A DNA stretch of 64,000 bases from Ricinus communis (GCF_019578655.1 NC_063262.1:8005582-8069581), one strand, 5' to 3'. Shown: positions 36,095 through 49,535, numbered from the stretch's first letter. Notes: generated from the letters alone by a model not told the origin. A program made the numbers and translations.

Positions 36095-38640
36095 TATATA
36101 TGTATGATTCATAATAATAATTATCATCTTATTATAATATTACTTTCTAAAATTTTTTTATTCATTTAATTCCCCATGGGCTAGTCGCCCTACAACTAAA
36201 GCATAAATGAAAAGTGATAAGATTTGGGCTAATTTGTTGCAAATTAAAATTGACTAATATAGCCAAGCCTCAATGATAAAATTGGCCTTCATTACTCTTG
36301 ATAAGAAATACAAATATCATCTAAATTTATTATTTAAAGCAAAATATTAAGGACATGAATGCAATTTATCATAACATGATAGATTTAACTAGAGATAAAA
36401 AAAGTCTAACTCAAATTTAGAAATTATATTGGACTCACCCATAATTGACCGATTCAAATTAAAATTTTAATAAAAAGTTAAGAATCTGAATCTAAAATAA
36501 ATTGAAGTAGGAATTGTCCAAACCCAAAATAACTCAAACCTAAAGCGACTCCAGATTGAAATGATTTAGACTCGAGTGATTTAGATTTTGAATCATGAAG
36601 CAATAAAAAGCAAAAAATAACTCAAATCAAGACTGAACGACTCGAGACTCAATATAGCTTAATTCAAAATTCGTAATGACCCGAAATATTTTTTTTATTA
36701 AAGTAGATTTATATTTTTATGTGAGTAGATTTACATTTTTATATGTATGTTTTTGTGCGCTTTTTAATTATCATATATATAATAATAAATTATGATACTA
36801 ATTTCTTTTAATGTGTTTTATTTTCAGTTAGAATTTTAAGAAATTTTGTTTTATAATCTCTTCTCTAAGTTTATAATCTTTTAATAAATTATTATTTATA
36901 AACTATTAATTATGTAATAAAATAATTAGTTTGATATATTAAAAAATAAAAATTATAATAAGTAATAAAAAAAATTAAATTGGAAAATAACATTTTTGTT
37001 TGTTTGTTATCTTGCAATTTAGTCTAGTCTCTATTTTAATTTGTATAAAAAAAAAGAAAAAAAAATGAAATTTCTAATACTGTATGCATGAGGAAAAAAA
37101 GTTTAAAACTGAAAATGAAATTAATTTAGGTTAGAATCAAATTAATAATTTTAAAGTGGTTTTTCAATAAAAGTCAAAAAACTTAATTATAATAAACAAT
37201 TAATTAACTTTTAGATGTTGAAATTATTTTAAAATTAATTTTTTTAATATATTGACCTAATGAGCATGTGCCTTTTGACAAGAGCCTACACGAGAGTGTA
37301 TCAAAAAGGGCCTCATACTAAAACCCAACGATTTGTTTTGGTGAGGATGTTAATAGGGCAAATTTGGTGTTTGGGGCCCACACTCTGTTTGCTACCCAGC
37401 CTCTTGGGTCATAAGCCCATGGCCTGCTCAGGCTGGCCCATCCCAACCTAAACTTAGGGTCACGTCTCACTCTTCTGATAGATGCAAGCAATAAAAGAAA
37501 TATTATTTCATTAATTTATTCTAATCAGTAAAAGAATAGTTTTTTTTTTAGCTAAATACGTCTCTTTCGAACAATCACTCCACTTATCGCTTCAAAATAA
37601 GTCATTTCCAACTAATAATAGAGAACTATTTGAATATTAATTATTTTTAAAACTAATAATAAATTTTAATTTCATATGTATCTTTATATTTATTTTTTAG
37701 AATTCTAAATTAGGAAAATATTACTTTGCAACGATTATATTGGTATAAGACTAAAATATTTGTTTTTAATGTATCATCAATTTAATATTTTTTATTTGTT
37801 CTAACTTAACAAATGAACTAATTTAACAAATAAAATTAACGTACAAAATAATAGGTAATAAATTCCTTAAAAGTTTAAATTATGCCATACTAAAAGTATA
37901 AATAATTTGGTAATATTAAATACATATTTTACATTCACTGGTGATATTTTAATTATCTTATACTACATGATTCCTTTAATTAGTACATTGAATTTATATT
38001 AACAATCAATTGATTAAATATATAATTCTATTAGATTGTAAGTAGTAAATATAATAAATTTTAAGAAAAATTTTATTAAACTACCTTGTGATCTAACTTA
38101 TTTTTATTTTAAGATTTGTGGTTAATTTTTTGTCACTTTAGTATCATGTATTTAATTAATAATGACTAAATTGCATAATATTATTAAGAGATTTTGATGT
38201 GGCATGCAATGACTATAGTTTTTTTAATTGTTACATCATTACTTGCTAACGGTGTTGTGCAAATTAAATCGTTTTTTGCTAACAACCATATTTATAGAAT
38301 ATCAAAGTGATAGAAAACAAACCACGGTCCTAAAATAAAAATATGGTACAACACATGATAGTTTAGAGAAATTAAATTTTATACATAATATAGTTTTATT
38401 TAATTAAATATTTACAAGCAAAGTAATTAAAAATTCATTGAATTTATATTGATAGTTAAATATATTCATAATTTTATTAAATATTAAGTTTAAAAATTAT
38501 ATGTTAATAAATAAATAAATAAATAAATAACTAAATTAATAAATTTATTTCTTTCAGTCAAGTTTAAGAACAAAATTAGAAAGTAAAATTAAATAAATTA
38601 ACCTAAAAATTTCAATTGAAGAAATTTAAAACGATAGGAA
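36095..38640. other. AT-rich intergenic sequence
   Basis: No gene was recognised. A locally GC-richer patch at 37270-37480 contains a 63-codon frame with no motif. An (AAAT)n run lies at about 38507-38530. Confidence 0.5.
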
Positions 38641-39091
38641 CTAGATTTTATTTAAATCCAACCTGAACTAAAAAGGACCAAAGAGACCCAAATCCACCCC
38701 AATGCGCATCCAAAATTGGCCGAATCGAAAAGATCCAAAACCCGAAATAGTGTTTTCTGAACCCGATTCCATCTGCCGGTTTGCCATCTATAGACGCAGC
38801 AGCTCCATGTCATAGCCATACGGCGACGTTTTCTTCTCATGCTTTTTCTTCGTCTCCTTCCTCTTTCTTCGTGCGCCTCTGCTGGAATCCGCATAAACCT
38901 TAGCGCAATTAATTTGTGCGTAAGTTTAATCTCTTTGTAAATTATTCTACTTAACATTTCTCTATCTCATAACTTATTAGAGTTGAAATTGAATTTTCTT
39001 AACCCCTGTTTCAAGTATGGCAGATATCAAGTGAATTTACCTAATTGGTACATGCAATGCATGTATTTAGCACTCAGCCTTAAAATCTCAG

Positions 39092-42000
39092 ATGGTATGA
39101 CCTCAAACTCTTTTAATTATTTTGTTTATATCTAATTTATTTTGTTTCCCAACTTTAGTAAAAGATTGTGTTTTGCTTGTAGGATCAGTGGATTGATGCA
39201 CTCGCACTGTATGAACATATTCAACAAAATGATTTTTCATATAGAAAGTAAGACGCCCCTTTCTCTTTTTTAATTACTTTCTTACAAAATAAGGAGTTTT
39301 AATTCTTTCGTTTTATTTTTGACAAATTGTAAATTTTTTACTCCAGCTTGAAATCTTTGATTTGTTTATTTTGGTAAATTATTTTAGGCACAGGAAGCAA
39401 AAGGAAGAGGACATTGCTATCTGTGAATGCAGATTTGATGCGAGTGATCCTGAGAGTGCATGTGGAGAAAGGTGCTTGAATGTTCTGACTAGCACAGAGT
39501 GTACCCCTGGTTATTGCCGTTGTGGTATTTTTTGTAAGAATCAGGTTAGTTAATAATGCTCCACCAACATTCTTTCATGTTTTCATGTGTTTTAATTTTG
39601 CAGGCCTAAGATTATTACTTTCAGTAATTCAGTTACTATGTGAGAGTTAACAGTGTGCGCGTGTGTGCATGTGGCATTTGAGCATTTATGTTTTTGTATT
39701 TTGTTTAATTAATTACATGATTTTTAAGTCAGGTGGAACTAAATAATGTGTTTGCACACATTCTTTAGGATTTTGTTTAATTAATTGTGACCGAGATGCA
39801 TACTGTCTCTCAACTTATATAGTTTGCTTGCTTTCTCCTTCTGAAAATGTTTTGTTTAACTTTGACAAGTTTCTAATGTTTTCTTTTTCTGTATAACAGA
39901 GAATTGTAACTTTAGGATTTTAAAGTTATGCAGGCCCTTGAGGTTTCTGTTTAAGACTACTGGAATTTCATTTTTTTTTAATGTTATCTGTCATGTGATA
40001 TATTAACAGAGATTCCAGAAATGCGAGTATTTTAAAACAAGGTTATTTAAAACTGAAGGCCGTGGATGGGGTCTTCTTGCTGATGAGGACATCAAGGTAA
40101 CAGTTAAACCTTTTGTGCACAGTTTCCAATCAGAAAGAGAAAATTCATTAGTTTATTGGAAACTCTGGTAGTGTTGTTGTAGGTTAGCCTTTTCAAGTAC
40201 GAGACAAGAAACTGTATATACTTAATATCTTGCAGATGCAATGTATTTGAAATAGGGACTTATATTGTGGGGGTTTCATCTGGCGATAAATTTTTGTTCT
40301 AAATGATGCAGGCTGGACAGTTTATTATTGAGTATTGTGGAGAAGTAATATCATGGAAAGAAGCAAAGCGAAGATCCCAAGCATATGAACGTCAAGGCAA
40401 TATTAAATTTGATGCTTATTCTCTTTTATGGAAAGAGGTTTTATCTTTTTCATGTGGCTTGATACAGGTCTCAAAGATGCATTTATCATTTCACTCAACT
40501 CCTCTGAATCCATTGATGCGACTAGAAAGGGCAGCCTAGCTAGATTTATTAATCATTCATGGTGAGCGTCTTTAGTTAGATGTTATGTGAAAAGTAGATC
40601 CCTATGGAGTATAAACTTCTGCATGTATTTATTGAGTTTTGACATTGACAATTTCATACATATATAAACTTATAGCCAGCCTAATTGTGAGACGAGAAAG
40701 TGGAATGTTTTGGGAGAAATAAGAGTTGGAATATTTGCGAAGCAGGATATTTCCATTGGAACTGAACTGGCATATGATTATAATTTCGAATGGTATGGTG
40801 GTGCTAAGGTTCGCTGCCTCTGTGGTTCAGCCAGCTGTTCCGGTTTTCTGGGGGCAAAATCTCGTGGTTTCCAGGTAACATATTGAACAACATGATAGTT
40901 CTTAATCTAAATACTTACTTCAAATTTATAATTCCGGAAAGATAACAATTGATTCTTTGCAACATAAGTTGATAGAGGATATGCTACTATTACTTGAATC
41001 AACTTTCCATTGTCTTTTATCCTCATTTCATTTTTTTTTCCTTATTTGTTTTGCTTTTATCCATTTATCTTGATAATGAGAATCAATATTGATGTGGTTA
41101 AAACTGTCTGATTCTTTATCAATATGTTCAACAGGAGGATACTTACCTATGGGAAGATGATGATGACAGGTAATGTTAGTCCGTTATCTTATATACATTG
41201 GTCAATACTACAAGAAACTTGAAACTTTCATTAAGAGAACTGAATTTAAAAAAGAAAAAAAAAAAGAAGCAAGAAGGAAAGTTTATCTAATTGCACTATA
41301 ATTTATGTCATTAAGGTCATGAAAAGACAATTCAAGTGTTTTATCTTTATGTTACATGCAATGGATTTGCCTAGGTTCATAGCTTTTTTTCCCTCCTATT
41401 AAGGACCCGTTTAGTTCAAGGTCAGGAATGGAAATGAGAATGGGAATGGGAATGGAGAGAAATAGAAATAGGAATTATTATCTTTTATATGTTGACTGGT
41501 CTACTTTAGAATGAGAATCAAGTTCTATTTGTTTTCGACGCTAATAATAGTAATATTTGATTATTATAAAAATAAAAATATTTAATTTATTATTATAGTA
41601 TGCAATAAATATTTAAAAATAATGTAAATATAAATAATTAAGTATTATTTCACTTATTTGACAATTTGTAATTGGTTAGATTTGATTCCCATGGAAATGA
41701 AGAGTTCATTCCCTAAGGGGGAGGGGGGAATGGGTGATGCCCATTGATGGGAGAATCACATTCTGATTCCAGAGTAATTTTGACTAACGAAACACCAAAA
41801 ATAGAATCATTCATTCCCATTCCTGGTTTTACCATATTTTTTCACCAACCAACGACCCCTAAGTGAAATGTACGATAGCCAATGGGCTTACAACCTTCAA
41901 GCTTACACGTAATTTGAACACATTTATTGTATGCGTTAAGAAGTATATACAGCAAAACTTGAGGCACTTCTCGGCTTCTAAACACCATTATATAGATATT

Positions 42001-43944
42001 TGTTTGTTAATATCGTGTATTTCTTTACTGCTTTTATTGTTTTGCTGTTGCTTGTTATTTTCATTGGGTAATATCTTTTTATTTGTTGTTTTACTGCTTG
42101 GTCTATTAACAAAACTGCTCTTCCTTTAATTTTATTAGTAGAAATGAATTGAGTCTTCCAGAAAGCTCAGCATTAGAGGAATTTGGATGAAATAAAAATG
42201 TTTATGTATGTGATCTTGATTGCTCGACTCACAGCAAATTTGTACTGTTTGCTGTGTTGCGAGCGTGTATCTTTGTGATGTCTGTTTTCTCAAGTGATAT
42301 TCTTTTGCTACACTATTTGTCTCAAACAGCGTTCATGATACAGATATTCTGTCGAAAAAATTCCACTGTATGATTCTGCAGAAGATGAGCCTTCTTCCAA
42401 GCTCCTAAAAACTATGAACTCCAATTTTGAGGATGAAATTGGCAGGAGTGCTGAATACCCTACAATGATGAATTTTAGTGTGGGACCTGAACACCATGTG
42501 GAATGTGCTGCTCTTACAATAAAGCCAGTTGATTCAATTCCAATAGAAGGTGCTGCTATGAATCCAGTAAAAACTGAGGCAAGTGAAGAGATTAGTTTGT
42601 ATTCTCAAGATTCTGAACAGAACTTTGTTCAAAAGAGCACAGTAATCTCTCTAATTGAAGGTAGTAGTGGTTGTGGAAATTGTCACACAGGACGAGGCCC
42701 TGTGTCAAAGAAACTTTCAAAGCATTCTTCTAATGGAAAATTAAAACATCTACCCCAAAAGCAAGTTGATGTAAAACATTTTGCGAATCTCTTAGCAGTA
42801 AAAGAAGCACAGGATGAAGTGCTCACATATGAGGTACAGACCGCCTATATTTGTGTGTTCAATCTGTAGTTAAAATAATTTTTGCAAATTAGCTGGTTAT
42901 TATGCCTAGTTTTGCATTCATCATTCTTCCTGAAGACCTTGACTAGATTAGCTTGAACCAACTGTCACAGGTGTTAATGTTGAAAGGAAAAGAGAAGGAG
43001 AAAGGGAAAAGAAATACATGCATGTGTGCAGGATTATTTGTGAAATTTTTCATTTGATATCTAATATGGGGTCCAAATTTCCAATTCGGTTCCCCCTCCC
43101 CTCCCTACCCCCACCCTTCGCCATAGTGTTAATTATAATACCATTACAATCTTTCTAAGTTGTAGTTTTAAGTAAAGTGCAGCTTTTGCTTGCTGTGCAT
43201 TTATCTTTTGTTTTATCTGCCAAAGCGGAAGCCTAACTGTGGCTACTAAAGCAGCATTAGTTTGAGAATAATACTATGGACCTAAGATGACCATACTGAG
43301 GGTGATCCACACATTTTGATGTTGCCCATTGGAAAGCCTAAAGTTTGCTAAAAGGAGAAAAGCAGAGAAGACAGGAGTCCTTTGTATATGAAAATCTTTG
43401 CTAATTTAAAGCAGTTCATGGTGTTTTGTGAATCTGATGATGATTGTGCCCTATATGTTTCATTTCTTGCATTGCTTAGATGACACTGAATGACCATAAT
43501 GATAATATGGACTATCCAACTACGGTGAAGAAAGCAATCCCTTGCTTATTTTTCTTCATTTTTGGTGGAAGATCATCCACATGCTTTATGTCACAGCTCG
43601 CTCACTCTTGTTTTAGCATCTGAACAGAATGTACTTTTTCAGCTTATGCTGATAATTGAGTTGCTGTGCAGGAAAGGAAGAATGAGGCAGCCTCCCAGCT
43701 TTCTTCCTTGTACAATCAAATACGGCCTGCAATTGAGGAGCATGAGAGGGATAACCAGGATAGTGTAGCTACCAGTGTAGCTGAGAAATGGATAGAAGTA
43801 TGCTGTCTAAAGTTGAAGGCAGAATTTGACCTTTATTCATCCATTATTAAAAATGTTGCATGCACTCCTCGCCGAGCACCTGAACTGCCACAACCTCCTG
43901 AAATAGGGGAAAATGATAATGAGGTGAAGTACCTAGGACTTTAA
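39092..43944 (+). CDS. ASHH1: ASHH1-like H3K36 histone methyltransferase, 10 exons
   Basis: Exons: 39092-39094, 39183-39247, 39388-39544, 40010-40096, 40312-40396, 40468-40561, 40676-40874, 41135-41169, 42344-42833, 43672-43944. They total 1488 nt, 495 residues. A Cys-rich AWS domain (about 32-75) precedes the SET domain (about 76-202) with GRGWG (92-96), NHSC (161-164) and ELAYDYNF (194-201). The post-SET cysteines are C211, C213 and C218. The set matches Arabidopsis ASHH1/SDG26, a nuclear enzyme that methylates histone H3 lysine 36 and affects flowering. The C-terminal half has no known domain. All introns are GT-AG except intron 5 (40397-40467, GC-AG), needed to join CAAG to GTCTCAAAG in frame. 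The start is uncertain: the modelled first coding exon is ATG alone, and an in-frame stop lies upstream. Intron 8 carries a MITE. Confidence 0.88.
41403..41859. mobile_element. Tourist-like MITE in ASHH1 intron 8
   Basis: A 457-bp non-coding insert is flanked by TAA on both sides (41400-41402 and 41860-41862). The left end is GGACCCGTTTAGTTCAAGG and the inverted right end GGGGTCGTTGGTTGG. Just inside them, the inverted motif CAGGAATGGAAATGA/CAGGAATGGGAATGA is shared. A 3-bp TAA duplication and G-rich termini fit PIF/Harbinger MITEs. It lies far from both splice sites. Confidence 0.75.
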
Positions 43945-44250
43945 ATATTTGGAGTCATATGATTAGTTGAAGAGAGAAGATTCTCTTCACTCTCTCTATG
44001 GTCTTGCTCTGCAAAAACTTTGATATACTAACATTCAATTTTTTTTTCAACCTTATTTTTAATTATTATTATAATTATATGAGCCAAAGTTACTTGAGTC
44101 AAGTGTTTGATCAATTTCAGCTATTCTTAAGGGCTGAGATAAAATTTGAAAATTGCTGACAAATTGAGATAACAAATGACTTGACACTTTCTTGCTCGTC
44201 AGGTTTCAATCTGAGAAATATAATAGTAAAAAGAACAAAAGAAAAAAATC

Positions 44251-44433
44251 TTGTTTGTTGGATATGCACATAAATATATAGAATTCAATGACTGGTCCCA
44301 ATTGTACTTGAAGAGCTGGGAGTTCTACAGCAGACCTAGTCAGAAGAAGAAAAGAAAGTTTGCAGAGACTGGCAAGTGGGTTTCACCATCTACATGTTTT
44401 CGATGCCAATTTAGATCAGAAAATAAGTTATGA
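44251..44433 (+). other. Short open frame downstream of ASHH1, unrecognised
   Basis: A 60-codon frame reads a tryptophan- and lysine-rich segment including a basic PSQKKKRK stretch. It starts about 300 bp after the ASHH1 stop. It could be 3' UTR, a missed alternative exon or part of the RNase H relic that follows. I recognise no family. Confidence 0.25.
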
Positions 44434-44589
44434 TTCTTCCTTCTGTTTGATGTCTTCAATCAGCTTTAGTTAGGACAAATAGTTGGTCTCTGCCCATGCG
44501 CATCTGCTGCTTTACGTTCTTACCATCTCAACTTCAGTCTGATAGTAGGGCCTTTCTTTTTTTCTTTTTCATGCATTGGTTAGTTCCCT

Positions 44590-44860
44590 AGCTGTCTTTC
44601 CTCCTTGGTGGACCGTCAAGTCCTTTCCCAAGTTGATTCTGATGAGCTGTCTAAGCTTTTACACTTGAGCACTGCGAACAAATTCTGGGGAAATAGAAGC
44701 CTTAGTTCAATCTATGCTGCCTTGTCAATTCCTTTTTTGCTCTGCTGCTATTATGAGGAGAAATGTGAATAGGCCTGCTCATTGCGATTGGATAGCTAAG
44801 CATGTTGGAAGAAACAATTGTTTTGCTAATTGGGTATCTGACCCCAACCCCACCTGATCA
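44590..44860 (+). pseudogene. LINE-type RNase H relic
   Basis: The plus strand reads VDSDELSK in one frame and, after a frame change, MRRNVNRPAHCDWIAKHV. These are the D and NxxAH parts of the RNase H domain (RVT_3 type) found at the 3' end of many plant LINEs. The stretch is short and shifted between frames. No other LINE part is attached. Confidence 0.5.
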
Positions 44861-44879
44861 ACTGATCAACCTTCTTTTA

Positions 44880-47379
44880 TTGAGTGAATATGACTGGAAT
44901 TTAGAATAAAATAATAAAAAAGAAAGAACTCATCTTTCACCCTACAAGAACTCTTTTTCCATAATGCTTATGTTCTTGTGATCTGACTCTAATTTTAACT
45001 GAAGTGGGGATTTAGGCTTTCCAAAATGGTACTTCCTATCCAATATAAACCTAGTTATGTTTGGTGATCAACTCTTGAGCATATTATTAAACAGGAAATT
45101 CTCAAGTCATTCTATATGAATACTAGATTTAGTCAAAAATCTGTGACATTCGGATACAACCAAGCAGAATCAAAATACTATATATATATATACAGTGACG
45201 GTGCCGAAAAGAACTTTTAATATGCATGATATTTTAATAATGTTATTATTTTAATTTTTAAATTGTGATTAAACTACTATTATTTTCATTTACTGCATAC
45301 TTACAAATTTTAAAACTTCATTTTTAGTGTTATTAATAATTAATTTTGTAATTTTAATATTTAATTTATTTAATTTTATTATAATTATAATATTTTAATA
45401 TAATATTTAATTATTTAGTTGTATTAGAATTAAAACATTCAATTATATAATTAGTATTATTTTTTTATATAATCATTTAATAAGATTTTAATTTAATAAA
45501 TAATAAAAATTAAATAAAATATTTGTTACTTACCTATAATTTATTAGACAATTTTAGACTATTAATAGGGTCATTATCATCCGATCAGAATATTCAAATG
45601 AAATTTAGTTTGGCAGGCTTGAATACTCGTACAAAAACATGACCATCTTTAATTTTAATATTTGTTTGAGAAACATATAGTATTAATTCAAATGATAAAG
45701 AAGTATGTCCAAATCAATAAGTGGCTTATAACCTATTTAAAACACTAATCTCGTCCAATGAAGCTCTATGTAATAAGTTTCATTTACTTACAATTATTTC
45801 GAATGGCGTGAATTAATCCTTTTTTTTTTTAAAAATACATCTTAAAAAAATAATTTATAAAAATTAAAATAACTAATATATTAAATAAAAAAATCATTAT
45901 CACTGCTTATCATTACTCAATATTCAAATGTCATTTAAGTAACCCTTTCTAAAAGTTACTCACACAAATTAAAACTGCTTAACGAACTCCCCTATCTACA
46001 AACTTCACAAACAAGTTATTGTTGAAAGAACATTCAGTAGCACCCATGATAAGAGAAGAAGCACCTAACCTTCTTGTCTCGTACTGTGCTGTGGACAAAG
46101 TCTGTCCAGAATTCTCAATCAAGAATATTTGGATATTGTCTTCATCTTTTCTATAATTTGATTAGATGGGTTCTAATCATTTAATATTATAAGAAAATAA
46201 CAAAGCATGCCATTATGTCTAAAAAAGTTATGAAGGGTGAAGTGTAGGACTCCCCAATACTCCTCACCTCACCAAACCAAACTATAAAAAGTAAAACCAA
46301 AATGATTTAGTCTTTGACTTCTTTCTTTCTTTTTATCTTTTCTTTCAAAACCCTTTTCTTCTCTGTAAATGCACGTGAGATTTTCCTCTAAAGTTGGTCA
46401 TATCATTGTGCCAATAGGTTAATTTTTATATTTTATATATATTATTAGTTTTTATATTGTATTTGGTTGAAGTGAATCTTTTTATAATATTTTATAAAAT
46501 TTATCTGTAACTTTTAAATTTATATATTTGGTAAAAATAAAAATTAATTTAAATTTTTAAATTATTAAAGCAATAAAAATTGAATATAATTGAATTTTAG
46601 TAAAATAAACAAAATTTTTGAATAAAATTTTGCATTACCAATCCAATAAGTTTTATAAAAATAAATTCTAGCAAATTATATAAAATTTATAAATAGAATT
46701 TTACATTAATCAATAAGTATTATAAAATTAAATTTCTAAATGTAAAATTAATATATTTCATAAGATTATGTCCAGATTTTATATGTTCGTATAAATTTAA
46801 GTTTTAATAAAGATAATTATGACTATTTTTAAGAAATAAGAGATATTTGGTTAATTTTTTTTCTATAGATGATAGTTTTTAAAAAACAGTGCTAATTATT
46901 TTTTTAAAAAAGGGAGAAAAATAAAAGAAAAAAAAGAATAGAAAGATGAAGAAAAAATAAAATGGAGAACAAAAACAGGAGGAGAAAAGAAAGAAAAAGA
47001 ATAAGCAAAAAGAAGGATATATTTATCCTTTTGTGTAAAAAGTAAACCGTATAAATATTTTAATATGAAATTCAGTTAAAGTCGCTATATTGAAAAATAT
47101 TTATTGATTTAAATATTTAACTGAAAGAAGAAATTATTTAAATATGAAAATAATAAAAATTATAAAATAAAGACATTATTAATACAATTTTTTTTAAACT
47201 TTAAACTGTTACTTACCTTTTTCTTCAAGACAAACTCAAAATTATATGACATCATTCTTTTGTACTTTTCTAATTATAAATTTTGGTTGATAGATTATCA
47301 TTAAATATTATCAACAAAATAGAAAAAAATGACAAAGCTTGTTATAGGCAATTCAGTTTAAATATTCTTTCTCTCAAAA
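44880..47379. other. AT-rich intergenic sequence
   Basis: Nothing coding was recognised. A short TA run lies near 45180. Purine-rich AAAGA/AAGAA sequence at 46900-47020 is low complexity. Confidence 0.5.
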
Positions 47380-47389
47380 GTTTCCTTTG

Positions 47390-47505
47390 TCTAACATTGG
47401 CTTAATTATGAGATGTGTGTCTACTACCTCTTATTCAATTCTTGTTAATGGCCAATCCGAGTCATCTTTTAAACCTACCAAAGGCCTCAGGCAAGGAGAT
47501 CCTTT
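47390..47505 (+). pseudogene. LINE reverse transcriptase, left fragment
   Basis: About 35 codons are open: MRCVSTTSYSILVNGQ, then FKPTKGLRQGDP. This is the conserved RT block just before the LSPYLF motif. The fragment ends at the copia insertion point, and its continuation lies at 52095. Confidence 0.8.
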
Positions 47506-47677
47506 TGTCAAGGTTGAAAAAAGAAAATGCATCTATTGTATATTAAAATAAGATGTACATCAGTATATATATACTATCATAGCTGAGATGGCTGATGAGA
47601 AACAAGATAGAGAGAAGTGGTTACAACAAGATAACTATATATAAAACTAAAATACAACTAATGTTTATCGCTTAACA
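47506..47677 (-). repeat. 3' LTR of the second copia element
   Basis: 172 bp, collinear with 51918-52089. It contains TATATATATACTATCATAG in its middle. Confidence 0.92.
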
Positions 47678-47689
47678 CCCCACTTCAAA

Positions 47690-49230
47690 CTGAAGGCGCA
47701 TGAGCAAGAAGCTGAAGTTTGCTTCGATGGCGTTCAAATAGGACTCGATCAAGCGGTTTAGTTAGTATGTCTGCAATTTGGTCATCACTGGAAATGAATT
47801 TAACCCGAACTTTGCCTAGTTGAATCTATTCTTGAATAAAGTGGTAGTCTAATTCAATATGCTTAGTGCGAGCATGAAAAACAGGATTAACACTAAGGTA
47901 GATGGTACCCACATTATGACACTAAAAAGTTACAGGAGTAAACATGGAGCAACCAAGTTCATTCAATAAAGATTGCATCCACATAATCTTAGCAGTAACA
48001 TTAGCCATGGATTTGTATTCACTCTCGGTGGAGGATCTTGCAATTGTAGGTTGTTTCTTGGCAACCCAAGACACAAGATTAGTGCCTAAGTAAAGAGCAT
48101 AACTATTAGATGATTTAGAGAAGAATAATCCATACTTCTTAGAATGTTGAAGATAACGAAGGACTCCTTTTAAGGCTTGTCGGTGAGAAGTGATATGCGA
48201 GTGCTATACTAGCAAAGCTTATTTACACTATAAGCAATGTCAAGTCGAGTGATGGTGACATATTGTAGTCCTCCAATTAATTAGCGATAGAGTTCTTCGT
48301 CTTCAAATGGATCACTCGAATGTCTAGTGAGTAGTGGATATGTAGCCATAGGTGTTAAGACATGGTTTGCAATATGCAATTTGAAATTTGTGAAGGAGAT
48401 CATTAACATACTTACATTGAGATAGTAATATACCATTCAACAGGTGAAGGATTTCCATGCCTAAGAAATAGTTAACTCGCCCAAGTCCAGAATTGGAAAG
48501 GTTAAATGAATTTGATCCATGAACCAATCAACAAGAGTGGAAGAAGTGCCTGTCACAAGTATGTCATCAACATACATAAGAACAATAACTTGGAATTACC
48601 ATTATGCTGAATGAATAAAGATGCATTAGCCTTAGAATATTGAAATCCCAAATGAGCAAAAATTCAGACAAACGATGAAACTAAGCACGAGGTGCTTGTT
48701 TCAACCCATATAGTGATCTATGTAAATGACAAACATGGTTAGAAAATTCAAATTTACAAAACCCAAAGGTTGGTCCACATATATTTTCTATTGTAAGTTC
48801 CTATGAAGAAATGCATTTGAAATATCAAGCTGTCTAATGCACCATCCATTTATAGTTGCCAATGAGAGAAGAGTTTGGATAGTAATGTATTTTATGACTG
48901 GACTGGAAGTTTCAGAGTAATCAACCCCCTGGTCTTGTGTGTATCCTTTTACTACAAGACGAGCCTTGTAGCGGTCTATACTTCCGTCAGCTTTGCATTT
49001 GATATGAAACAACCGTTTATTGCCAACAATATTTTTATCAAGAGGTCGAGGTACCAAGGACCAAGTGTAGTGGTCATGAGAGCATCAACTTCTTGAGTCA
49101 TGGCATCTCTCCATTCTACATAATGTTTAGCTTGATTATATGTGTTCAGTTCTATAGTTAAAAAATTATGTGTTGGTCGATTAGAAAGAAAAGGATGGCG
49201 TTTGAAGGTGGTAGTGGAGCGCAGGTGCAT
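47690..49230 (-). pseudogene. copia reverse transcriptase and RNase H
   Basis: In element sense, RT starts in the frame at 49230. It passes through [13 protein letters not shown] and SPVI (49057-48788) and LDISNAFLH, and reaches an intact YVDDILV box (YVDD at 48574-48563). RNase H follows in broken frames, with SSTESEYKSMA (about 48050-48000) and [12 protein letters not shown] (about 47880-47840) as landmarks, and ends near the polypurine tract. Stops and frameshifts occur between the blocks. The catalytic RT motif survives although the gene is dead. Confidence 0.9.
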
Positions 49231-49535
49231 GGATTGTGTGCGTTAAGGCTGAGATGGAGGTGGGGGATCAAGTTGTTGGTAAATATCATGTAAAGATTTG
49301 GTACGGTGAGGTGAGGATTAGGATGAGGATGAGGGAGAAGTATTTGTATTTCGTTGATGGTTGGGTGAGGATAAATTGGGATTGGAGGTAGAATGTGATA
49401 TCGATTGGGCATTAGAGTTATTAAGAAAGGTGTGGTTTTGGTGGTTAGTGAGTAGGGTAGGCAGAGATAAAGGGGAAATAGATAAGAGTAAAGGAGATAA
49501 ACTATGAGAAGAAGTAGAGTGAAAATCAAATATAC

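Noticed and set aside
38652..38957. 101-codon minus-strand frame with Arg-rich stretch
   Set aside because: It lies over the ASHH1 promoter/5' leader, has no domain and no exon partners; probably a chance frame in GC-richer DNA.
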